The notes beneath the pieces were generated by a model. That model worked only from the letters and a program-made list of their open reading frames with translations. It made no database searches and was not told the origin of the DNA. Positions 55,003 to 64,000 of a stretch of DNA of 64,000 bases are shown one piece after another (position 1 is the first letter of the stretch; each line of letters starts with the position of its first letter). The stretch is from Cristatella mucedo. Lineage: Eukaryota; Bryozoa; Phylactolaemata; Cristatellidae. The translations under genes were made by a program, and so were the position numbers. The stretch lies in the NCBI GenBank assembly GCA_009760855.2, contig WPIO01000006.1, positions 310,001 to 374,000 on the forward strand. The letters run 5' to 3'.

Positions 55003-58000
55003 CGGACGCTCGAAAGGCGATTGCACAAAGCCAAAGTCAGCACTCGCATCCGCAGATGCAGTCGCCGCTGCTGCCACCGCCGCCGCACGGCAGTCGATGC
55101 AAAGGAGGAGGCTGCGCTCTGATGGCTTTGAAGTGACTGCTGCCGCAGTCGCCCCTACAGCTACCGTTGCCTCCTACTCCTACTCCTCCGGAGCAGCAGC
55201 AGCTCGCACGGCCGCGAATTCGCTCCTACGGCGCTCGCTCTCTCCTCCGGCGCCGCAAACGCTTCGAGCGAGGAGAAGCGTCGGCAGCGCATCATGCTTG
55301 CTAAAATGAAAATAAAAAACCGGGGGCGGGGCTGGGCTGGCGAAAGGCCCTGCGAAGGTCTCCAACCCTCGGCCCAATCATTACTCGGCCCCCCCCTACA
55401 GTGCTTGTTTCAGGGCTACCAACGTGCTTCTGCTCCACAATCTTGATCGTGCCAACCGAGGGAGGAAGGGCCGTTGCGTAATGAGGCGGCGCTGCTTCGG
55501 CAGCGAAGGCAGTGCACTCGCTTTCGCGCAGCTGCTCTGCCTAGCAGCTCGGCCGCAGCCGAACGGCCCTGTGTCCGGTTTGGTCCAGCGGTCAAGGTGC
55601 TCGCCCCGACCAAGGTCTGGCTGAGGTCGTGGGCTCGAGCCCCGAGGCATATGTGAAGCGCCTGAATAGAGATTAAGTTCTCTTGGGGCGCTATATAAAT
55701 GCATATATTTTTTTGTCCCGTAGCACTCGCCAGGTGCCGACTTGCCAGGAGCGCTGCTGTCTGCCGTAGATGCGCGAGCATAGGCGTCGCGTGCAGCGCT
55801 AAGACCATTGCGGTAGCGGCTTAACCGTGCCCGTGCGAGCGAGCCGTCGCCGGAGAGCTTGCAGGCGCCAGCAGGTCTCGGCAAAGGGCGCCGGCTCACT
55901 CTCACCTGTCGCCGCTGCGAATCTCCTGCCTATTACGGCCATCAAATGATGCCCATGCGGTGTTCCTGGAGTCACCCGAGAGGACAACCTACAGCGTGAC
56001 ATCGAGGCGTCGCAGCCGCCACCGTCGAAACCGAACAGCTTCCCATAATGCAGGGTGCATGCATTGTGGGACTGCACGAGGCGCGACTCCCAAAAACCTT
56101 CAGGGGAAAATGCACAGACATATTGACGACGAAGAGCGTGCAGCACTACGCATGTCGATATGACGGAAGCTGCACGTGGATTGCAGATCGTGGATGCCCA
56201 GGCATCACACGATCTCGGACACGTTCACAGTGCTTGCTGCTCGGCTGTCCTCCTCAAAAAAAAGGCGTGACACTTAATTTCCGGGCTGGATGAAGAAGAG
56301 CCGCTTGAAACCAAGCAGATTCAATTGCGACCGACAAGCAGGAGAGACTTCCGTCCGGACTCGGTTCTACTCGGTGACGAAAAGCGATGCAGAAATGAGC
56401 TTCCAGTCATCCCCATTTATTCCCACAACACTCGCTTGTGGAGGCCGGCTCCTGTGCAACCGGAGCAATTCCCCAGAAACTGCCCTGCTTCGGGTAGTTT
56501 ACTGACCTCCTTAGCCATGCTCACTAGGATAGGGCCTCTCTGCTAGCGTTCTCCTAGACCTTTCAGCAGCATTCGACATAACTGACCAACAGATAATTCT
56601 TGAGAGCCTCATGACATGCCAACGTGTGATTAAGGTAAGGGGTACCGCAGGGTTCGGTCTTAGGCCCCTTCTTTTCAATATCTGCACTGTCCCTGTTGCC
56701 GATGTGATCGATAAAAAATCTTTGCTTTCATTCCTATATCCTATTCGCCCATGACACTCAGCTCTACCTGTCCTGTGATCCGTCTCTGCCTTGTTCTGCA
56801 CTTGACTGTTACTCAACTCTCTTGCATGATGCACCGACGACATTCCTGCTTGCATGGCCACTAACTTCCTGAAGCTTAATGACAATAAGACCAACCTAAC
56901 AGTTATGGTCAAGCTTAGTGTCACATTGAAATTGACATCATTCTCGAGACCGACTCATCAAGCATCAATCTCGCTCTATGCCTGTAATCCGGATGTGCTA
57001 TTCACCAAGTTGTCGCTGGATGAGCACACTGCCTGCAATGTCAAGTCGGCCTACTTTCAGCTGATAAGTAAGCCCTAATTTTAGAAGCTCTTCTAAAATT
57101 AGGACCTACTTTGATAACAGTTTGAAAAGTCTGACTAATTCCTGTGTTCTTATCGTTTCGTCTGTGTAACTTCAATTCATTTTATTCACGAATCGTGGCC
57201 TATGCCCATAATTGTCTGCAACTGGCGAAAATCCAGAAACTCGTCTGGTCTGTCATCAGCAGTTAGACACATCTATCTGAGCTTTACTGGCTCCCTATCG
57301 AGCACAGGATCAACTTTAGGATCCTCTCTCTGGCCAATAGGTCGTTTCACTCGCTTGCACCCACCTACCTATCCGACCTTCTTGTGTGCTAAAGTGTGCA
57401 ACGAAGAAGTGAAATCGTATGGCGATCGGGCCATCAGCTCATATGTACCAAAAGTCTGGAAATCGCTTCTGGCTTCTATCACAACCTTCCTTAACTTTAT
57501 GTCATTTAAATCGCAGGTAAAGACGCATTTACTCCGACTCAGCTTTCCTTATGCCCCTATGAACTTTGTGTTCCTGTGTACATTGGTGCAATCTGAGCTT
57601 GTTTCAATGCATGTTATTAACCAGGAGTCATACTAGCCAGTGGCTCTGAAGAGTCTGCTTGTGATCTTATGAATGTTAGAGTAAGCATGATCAAGTGTAC
57701 TCTTGCATGCTTATCTAAGCACCTTCGCAAATAAAGGTACCTTGCTTGTCATTAACTCTTGGTTATTGCTTCTCTTGTGGGTTATAAAGCACCTGGATAG
57801 CAAATTGATTCTCTCACTGCCAATACACAATGCTTATTATCATTTTTACAGCTGTGTATAATCTGCATTAAAATAAAAGCTTAGATTGTGCTCGGTGATT
57901 ATGCCGGCAATAGGTAGAGTATACATTGTGAAAGAAGTAGATCTAGAACACATCTTTGGAGTAGCCCATAGTTTAAAACCTCACCAGATGATCGTTGGCT

Positions 58001-60961
58001 GTTGAGATCTGTGCACTGAAATAGGACCTACACCATTGCAGTAATGTAATATATCTCTGCTCTTATAACTCAATAAAGCCACACAAACTATGAGGGTGTT
58101 ATGCAGGAGTTTTTTTATAGCACACTCACAACCTAAGCGGCTTTCGGTACACACTCAGTAGCCAACAGACTTCATCTCACGAAACAAAGCAAAAGTGAAA
58201 AGCAAAGCTGAGTCAGGAGAGCAGCTGAGGTAGTGAGTAGCCTGGAAGTAGCAGCTCAGGACGGCTGGAAAGGATGTGCCATAGTGGGCAGCACGAGAGT
58301 AGTTGTCGTTGTGTAAGAATCGTGGAACTGAGTTCCACAGTCAAGGACATGCAGAGCAAAAGCTTCTGTCGCCAACGATCTTTAAGCAGAAGAATAGAAC
58401 AGCTAATTTATTATCCATACAAGACCTGGGGGCACGAGGAGGCTGAAGCAGGTGAAGCAGTTCAGCTAGGTATGAAGGAGCCAAGCCGTGGTGGGCCTTG
58501 TGGGTCAGTGTAAAAACTTTGCACTGAATCGGTTGATCAACAGGCAGCCATCCTAGCTCTTTTAGCAAAGGAGACACATGCCACTATTGCAGTGCCAGCA
58601 TTACCCAGATGAGACTATTGGAACTTATCCTCGCAATATGCAACTCGCTTTACTTACAATCGCTAACTCTGGAATGATTACTTCTAAAGCCTGAGTGGAT
58701 CTTACTTTGTAGGTCTGAAGCATTGGTATGAGGCGGTCACAGTGGCAAGATGTAGAGATTTGTTTCTATTTCGGTTGGATACAGTTTGCTGCACCTGTCC
58801 ACGATTGCAGAAAATAAAGCTCGCGGATGTCTGATTGAGGTGTACAGCAAACATTATCCAACCGAAATCGGAAATTTTCTACAACACTGTGGTACAAAGA
58901 GAGTTTAGCTCGAATTCAAAATTTCGGACTGATAGGAGCAGTATTTGCCAAATTATGGAATTTACGAGGCATCAAGCTATACTGAAAATGAAGCAGTATA
59001 CAAGTCACAAGAATGCACATCAACAAGCTTTATGCATGTACCTCGATCTACCAAGGTTTAATAAGTTGAGTTGCAAGTCGCATGCAATGCAGAGATCAGA
59101 AAACATTTTGAAAAGTACCTTTATCAATTATTCGACTGTTCTACCAATTGTGTAAATATTTTCTTGACATGGCCCCTTAAGGGGGAAAGTCAAGAAAATA
59201 CCTATACAATTTGTCCGACAATCGAATATGTGTTTATGGTACCTTTCGAAAGACGAATATGTTAGAACTGGGATCTGAAGTTCTGACGACTTCCACATGA
59301 CAGGAAACATTCGTTATGCAAACCACGCCCAACCCGGATGTAAACCAGAAGCAACAAATCTACAAATAAAAAAGATTTATCGATCTCTGCATCATATGCG
59401 ACTTGTATCCCAACTTGTCGAATCTTGGTAGATCGCTATAGATGCTTGAAGCTTTTGAGGTGCATACTTGTGACTTTTATACAGCTTCATTTCCAGGGTT
59501 GGTTGGTGCTTTGTAAATTAAATAACTCAACTAATTTTTCACATACGGAGTGAAATTTGAAATGTGAGTTCAGCTCTGCTTTTTTACCCTAGTTTTTAAT
59601 ATTTTTTATTTTGGTTTGATACAATTGGTTCTATATGTCCACGATTACGGAAAATAAAGCTCCAGTACGTTTGATGACGTATACAGCCAAATGCATCAAA
59701 CCGAAATCACAAATAATAATAAATAAATATTAAACATAAATATTATATATAACGATATATATATAATATAATAAATAAATAATAAACATTAAAATATTAA
59801 TAATAATAAATAAATAAACACAAATATTAAACATAAATATTAAAACTAGGCTAAAAAAGCAGAGCTGAACTCGCATTTCAAATTTAATTCCGGTACGTGA
59901 AATATTAGTTGAGTTATTTAATTTACAAAGCACCAACCAACCCTGGAAATGAAGCTGTATAAAAGTCACAAGTACACACCTTAACAAGCTTCAAGCATCT
60001 ATAGCAATCTACCAAGGTTCGACAAGTTGGGATACAAGTCACATATGATGCAGAGATCGATAAATCTTTTATTTGTAGATTTGTTGCTTCCGGTTTACAT
60101 CCTGGTTAGACGTGGTGGGTATAACCTATTTTTATTTCACGTAGAAGTCGTCACAACTTCCGATCCCAGTTCTAACATATCTGTCTTTCGAAAGGTACCA
60201 TAAACACGTATTTGATTGTCGGACAAATTGCATAGGTATTTTTTTGACATTCCCGCTTAAGAAATAGCACCAGCAGCAGCATCTGATAACAGCAACGTCG
60301 ATTAGTAGCAATAGGATGATAGCAGCATTGAGTACTAGAAACATCAAGAAATTGATGCCGCAGCCCGGAGGAGGGCAGCATTGGGCAGCAGCAACATCTG
60401 GGAATGACTGTGGCAGTGCAGTGACAGCTAGTACTAATTTCTGAGCCGTTGCTATCAAGATGTGCGCTCATTGCCTCGCCATGTAGCCTTGCGAACCGAG
60501 CAGCCACGGCTGCACACATTACAAGGCTGCACATGCCCCTCTAAGCCTTCCCTCTGCACGGTCGAATACGTACCGAGACTTCGACACCGGCCGGCAGCAC
60601 AATCGGCCTGAATGACAGCGAGTGAGGGCAGATTGGCGTTATAAGTATAGCCGGCACGCTCGGATGAATCATCGATGCGCCGGCTGCAGCAGCGTATGCT
60701 GTGCTGCCGGTAGGCGTCGCGATGATCACACCATCGCCTTGAACGGAAGTGATCAGCTTCCCCTCGACATACAAGTCGACGTTGCATAGATAGGGTGAAG
60801 GTCCGCGGTCAACCACTACCTCGTTAAGTACCTGTAAGGGAAAGAAAGTCTGCTTTTTGGCCTGCGACAGAGCCACGCACGATGAACAGAAACGACAATG
60901 GCGGATGGATGCAGCCACCAGCGAGCAGGCACAGACGCACGATGTAATGGATGCCTGTGCA

Positions 60962-61051
<90 letters not shown>

Positions 61052-62265
61052 AGCACTCGATACAGGAAGCCAAGTGCAGTGCATATGCCCAACATGCACG
61101 CGTATGAAATACATCGTACAAGTCCTGCCTAGAGCACACCTGCGTGTGAGGGGAGAGGCTGCAATGATACGTTACCGCGCATTACAAACTCCCTTCTTGT
61201 TCTACAAACCCCGTTCTTGTTCTCACCAAGACCCAACATACTGTACCCTCTGTTTTCAGTTGCTCTAACGGTTAGAATTTTTGGACCGTATACATATCGC
61301 TGCCTTTTTTCACGGCAGCGATTTTTAGTCTTGTGCCAGTCTGCCGCTCCTAACAGCGGCGCTGAAATGAGAGCGACAAAAGCCTGCAAGGGGTCGGCCC
61401 ATGCAAGGGCGCGCTCTGGCGACAAATTCCAGATTGCCACACGTGCGTGCGTGAGTGCCAGAAGGTGCAGGCAGGGCTCACGCCCACATCGGCGGCAGAC
61501 GTATTGGAGGAGCAGGCCGCCCGTCGGTCGTTCATCTGTCTAGAGACTCTCGCCTCGAAACTCGCGACCTTTATTTCGAGGCGAGCAAGGCAGGCCGAAC
61601 GGCATTTCCGCATCCAAGAGCACAGTGAGATAAGAGTCGGGCAGAGAGCTCTGCTCGACTGGAGGCGACGACAAGAGGTCACAGAAGAGGCTTCAGCAAA
61701 GGTCATTCAAGCTTCAGCTAGCTGCTCACCCCTTCCAAGCCTGGCCAGCCACTCGAAGCGCCGCGCCCCCCCCCCCGTGCAGGCGTCTGCTGCAGCCGCT
61801 GCTTTACGCGGCCGGATATCCGGCCGCTCGGCAGTACTCACTATCGCATGGCTCGCAAAAAATCGCGAGCTACCGTCTCGCTTGCTGCCTCGCCTCGGGT
61901 GCTGTACGCGCCTCGAAGGCATCGAAGGAATCGCATCGCGACAGCGGCCTGTGTGCTGCTAGTTTACAAGATCATTCGTAGTGCCTCCATAACGCATGCA
62001 TCTAGCCCTTGTCTTGGGCTGCTCGATGTGCTTGCATCGGCTCGAAGTACCAGCACAGTCTGCCCTCCCCACACTTGGCCTGCTATCTACTTCACCCCTG
62101 CTAAAAAGAGCCTTTGCCGACAGCAGCTGCAGCAAGGAAGGAATAATCACGGGCTGCCTCCGAAGACAATGGCACCACTAATAGCCAACATAAAATCAAA
62201 CTCGCCATTACATTAGCAGTAACAGTAATAATAATAATAACAATAGTAAGACGTTTGCATAGCAC

Positions 62266-62344
<79 letters not shown>

Positions 62345-63169
62345 TAGAGATCTTTCTACGCACTTTACATATTCAGAGGTAGCTCGGAGCCTGTCCGCAC
62401 CATATCTGACCACATCGCTAGATGTGAGCGCAGCATGGCTGCGCTGGTGCCGTTGGCACAGCATGCAGGTCGTCGGCAGACCAGCCAGTAATAGCCAGAC
62501 GTGCCAGACTTGACCAGCCCAAGGTGGCACCTGCATACCGAAACTATTCAAACGCGTCATACTTCCTTTCTCAGTGTGGGCTCTTTGCATAATATGACAT
62601 ATCATTCCGAGATTCTGCACAAGCACAAACATCTATGCATTCCGGGAAAGTGTCAGCAAGTGTGGCAGACGAACGAGCAGCGACCATCACCACCACTACG
62701 TCTGCCACACTGGGTAGGGTGAGAGGTGTGGCCAGAGCCGCTGCCGACCACGCAGGTCCTTCATCACTCATACAGGCCAAACGCACAAGTCTCACATCGC
62801 GGTGGGCGGATGGATGGGTGGGGAATGAGTGGTGCTGGTCGGTACCAGTGCATGCAGTGGCACGTCATTGGAAGCGATTGCAATCTCGTGCATCGCACTA
62901 GAGCTAGGAGTAAAGCCCTTATAGGGCACGGCAATGAGCAGGCTACTCGCTGCTGCCGATGCATGCAGTGAGCTACTGACCAGGCAAGAAGTGGCACAGC
63001 TGCAAATGTCGGCAGCACATCGGCACAGCTTCCGACATCGGCTGCTGTGCTACTGCCGATGGCCAATGGTCAGGCCGAGGAGAGACTGTGCGAGACGAAT
63101 AAAGGGCAGGTCAAAGACGACAGGTGCAAGGAGAGATATATACAAAGTGAGAGGAGAGAGAGAGCAAGT

Positions 63170-63234
<65 letters not shown>

Positions 63235-63825
63235 CGTAGGTGGAGAGAGGAAGGGGAGAGAAGATGGAAGAAAGGTGAGGGAATGGAAGGGGAGAGATGG
63301 ATGGCATGTCCGGGGAGGATGAGAGCAAGTGAGGGGAAGGAACTGACATATAGCAACAAAGACAGACTCGGGAGATGGAGATGCACGTCGGTGAGACAAA
63401 GGCTGCTGCCGGTTACTTTGGTGCCCACTGCTGTATGTGCAAGCAAACGCAACGAGCTGAATGCAGTGATTGCATCATACTGACACTGTATGTTGAGTTG
63501 ACTGTCTCGGCAGTGTGCTTTACTCCAAAGCCATTCTCCAGGTCTTTCACGCGAAACGATGCATCTGAGCAGGCACCCTTACGGCACACGATGCACTTTA
63601 GCCGACTGCGCAATGTCAGACCAACGTCTCCTGCAAAGTGAAACAAAACTTGCGATGAGCAGCTACACAGAGGTAAGGCACTGGCCAGCTGCAGAATGCG
63701 CGACCACATGCTGCCGGCTTACCGAACACAACGCTCGAAATGTTCTCTTTGTAAGTTTCGTGAGCAAATGGCGTTAGAAAGCCGAGAGATCCCAAATTAA
63801 ACGCCAGAACCGGCGGAATGCTTTG
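52985..63825 (-). CDS. NADK: NAD kinase (gene span, partial; 5' exons beyond window)
   Basis: Cytosolic-type NAD+ kinase, which phosphorylates NAD+ with ATP to give NADP+. Exons on the minus strand: 63,723-63,825, then 63,524-63,630 (or ending at 63,583), 60,574-60,831 and 52,985-53,204. Family blocks: [32 protein letters not shown] (the NE/RG motif), [20 protein letters not shown] (conserved nucleotide-binding motif), [12 protein letters not shown], then YPLPSV and [19 protein letters not shown]. The N-terminal GGDG exon must lie past 64,000. One exon, carrying the AWVSFDGR-equivalent strand before the C-terminal exon, was not found between 53,205 and 60,573. The large introns hold foldback arms, LINE-B, LINE-C, SINE1 and TC/GA microsatellites. 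Confidence 0.93.
54959..55000. repeat. (TC)n microsatellite
   Basis: About 20 TC units in an NADK intron. 53,205-54,958 and 55,000-55,560 hold intron sequence, partly GC-rich with chance frames, and no exon I could support. Confidence 0.97.
55566..55712 (+). mobile_element. SINE1 copy (tRNA-derived)
   Basis: Head CCGGTTTGGTCCAGCGGTCA, B box GTGGGCTCGAGCCCCG, tail GAAGCGCCTGAATAGAG ATTAAGTTCTCTTGGGGCGC and ATATAAATGCATATATT. The least diverged tail of the four copies. Confidence 0.9.
56380..57760 (+). mobile_element. LINE-C fragment (third L2/CR1-like family)
   Basis: Scattered frames on the plus strand: [29 protein letters not shown], a GVPQG-like [47 protein letters not shown], and a C-terminal block [16 protein letters not shown]. 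It lacks the sequence around the RT catalytic motif and is broken in many places. It ends near CAAATAAAGGTACCTTGCTT. Diverged from LINE-A and LINE-B. In an NADK intron. Confidence 0.75.
58040..58600 (-). mobile_element. LINE-B fragment with 3' end, minus strand
   Basis: Minus strand: [37 protein letters not shown], then the 3' UTR and end (GAGTTATAAGAGCAGAGATATATTACATTA). 5'-truncated. Confidence 0.87.
58765..60265. mobile_element. foldback cluster: three alternating inverted arms
   Basis: Order: inner palindrome 58,768-58,868 (ATTTCGGTTGGAT...ATCCAACCGAAAT); arm R1 about 58,900-59,168; junction palindrome 59,157-59,200 (TATTTTCTTGAC...GTCAAGAAAATA, core CCCCTTAAGGGG); arm L about 59,189-59,605; inner palindrome 59,608-59,707 (ATTTTGGTTTGAT...ATCAAACCGAAAT); A/T-rich filler; arm R2 about 59,835-60,265. 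L and R2 are inverted partners over more than 400 bp. R1 lacks about 150 bp. No transposase frame. It sits in an NADK intron. Confidence 0.85.
60574..60831 (-). CDS. NADK: NADK exon c (catalytic core)
   Basis: Acceptor CTTACAG, 86 codons, phase 0 at both ends: [60 protein letters not shown] and [10 protein letters not shown]; donor GTACGT. All known NADK core residues visible here are kept. Confidence 0.96.
60962..61051. repeat. (TC)n microsatellite
   Basis: About 45 TC units with TTTC interruptions, 130 bp upstream (in gene sense) of NADK exon c. Confidence 0.98.
61052..62215. other. NADK intron, GC-rich part, no supported exon
   Basis: Contains a 171-codon plus-strand frame (61,447-61,962) that has no recognisable family and lies antisense in the intron. 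A perfect 12-bp hairpin is at 61,549-61,560 / 61,574-61,585 (CTCGCCTCGAAA / TTTCGAGGCGAG). A poly-C run lies near 61,768. Confidence 0.45.
62218..62400 (-). mobile_element. LINE 3' end with (GA)n expanded inside the stem-loop
   Basis: On the minus strand the LINE 3' end reads AAAGTGCGTAGAAAGATCTC, then (TC)n, then GGGTGCTATGCAAACGTC and (TTATTA). The GA run (about 62,271-62,342) sits exactly where LINE-A has its short AGAGAGAG/TCTCTG segment. Confidence 0.75.
63150..63231. repeat. (GA)n microsatellite with purine-rich flank
   Basis: About 35 GA units, followed by about 120 bp of strongly purine-rich sequence to 63,350. 62,400-63,150 shows intron sequence only. Confidence 0.97.
63524..63630 (-). 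CDS. NADK: NADK exon b (LTLRSRLK)
   Basis: Acceptor TTTGCAG, then [19 protein letters not shown]. Two donors are possible: GTAAGG at 63,582 (phase 1) or GTAAAG at 63,523 (phase 0, after DLENGFG). Only the second joins the next exon in frame, so I prefer it; otherwise a further small exon is needed. Confidence 0.75.
63723..63825 (-). CDS. NADK: NADK exon a (GSLGFLTPF)
   Basis: Acceptor GTTTCAG, then [20 protein letters not shown] and [15 protein letters not shown]; donor GTAAGC, phase 1. Matches human [18 protein letters not shown]. Confidence 0.93.
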
Positions 63826-64000
63826 CTGAAACGTAAAAGCATTACAGCACTTAGACGCGAAAGAAATACCTCAATTAAAGACTGGTAGGTAGGCAGGTGG
63901 GTGGATTGGGGTCGGCCTTAATTGCACCGATCGTGAGCAAACAACCAACGCATCTCTCTGTCTCTCCCTCTCTGTCTCTCTTCTTTCTGTCTGTCTGTCT
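63826..64000. other. NADK intron to window edge; (TCTC)/(TCTG) repeat
   Basis: Upstream intron of NADK exon a. The last 50 bp is TCTC/CTGT simple sequence running off the edge. Confidence 0.7.

Noticed and set aside
56005-56060. Minus-strand FGFDGGG as the missing NADK exon
   Set aside because: Only three residues agree; surrounding residues and splice sites do not fit.
61447-61962. 171-codon plus-strand frame in NADK intron
   Set aside because: Antisense to NADK, GC-rich, no family features and no splice or start context worth defending.

Overview
This is nuclear DNA of an animal, most likely an invertebrate. Three host genes have spliced GT-AG exons whose phases chain correctly. Their exons are rich in G and C at third codon positions. 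The DNA between them is packed with dying non-LTR retrotransposons, tRNA-derived SINEs, foldback elements and long GA/TC, AC and AT microsatellites. The CLIC protein looks closer to insect and nematode forms than to vertebrate CLICs, and one dead repeat ORF is of a kind I remember from arthropods. I cannot name the species.

Host genes. (1) SLC35F6-like transporter, minus strand, about 8,400-19,321. Seven coding exons give 359 residues, with ATG in exon 1 and conserved blocks in every exon. Either the protein stops just past exon 7 or a short last exon lies at lower coordinates. (2) CLIC-type protein, plus strand, 37,151-37,912. It is a single 253-residue coding exon just after a splice-acceptor-like site, with a poly(A) signal near 38,196. 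(3) NAD kinase, minus strand, from beyond the right edge down to the stop at 52,985. Four exons are recognised and one (the segment before the C-terminal exon) was not found. A possible GC-rich exon fragment of a fourth gene sits at the left edge.

Repeats. Two L2/CR1-like LINE groups dominate. LINE-A ends in a GCGCC...GGGCGC stem-loop followed by (TTA)n. LINE-B ends in (TACAT)n. LINE-A fragments cluster at 0.1-1.8 kb, 23.5-24.1 kb, 44.1-45.0 kb and 48.5-49.5 kb. LINE-B has a 5'-truncated copy at 27.35-29.45 kb (+) and the longest copy at 41.88-46.14 kb (-), which a LINE-A insertion with a 6-bp target duplication splits in two. SINE1 is tRNA-headed and carries a LINE-A-like 3' stem-loop. SINE2 is a second tRNA-headed family. 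A foldback family with arms of several hundred bases occurs at 15.4-16.0, 32.4-33.6 and 58.8-60.3 kb. There are also a degenerate repeat ORF (30.3-31.8 kb), a deleted pogo-like element (50.15-50.6 kb), minisatellites and microsatellites.

The most unusual signals are these: a sharply bounded tract of about 1.08 kb with near-identity between two inverted LINE-B copies that are otherwise clearly diverged, both sharing a frameshift and a ruined RT catalytic motif; the LINE-in-LINE insertion whose removal restores the reading frame; the SINE/LINE shared 3' end; and the alternating foldback arms inside a NAD kinase intron.
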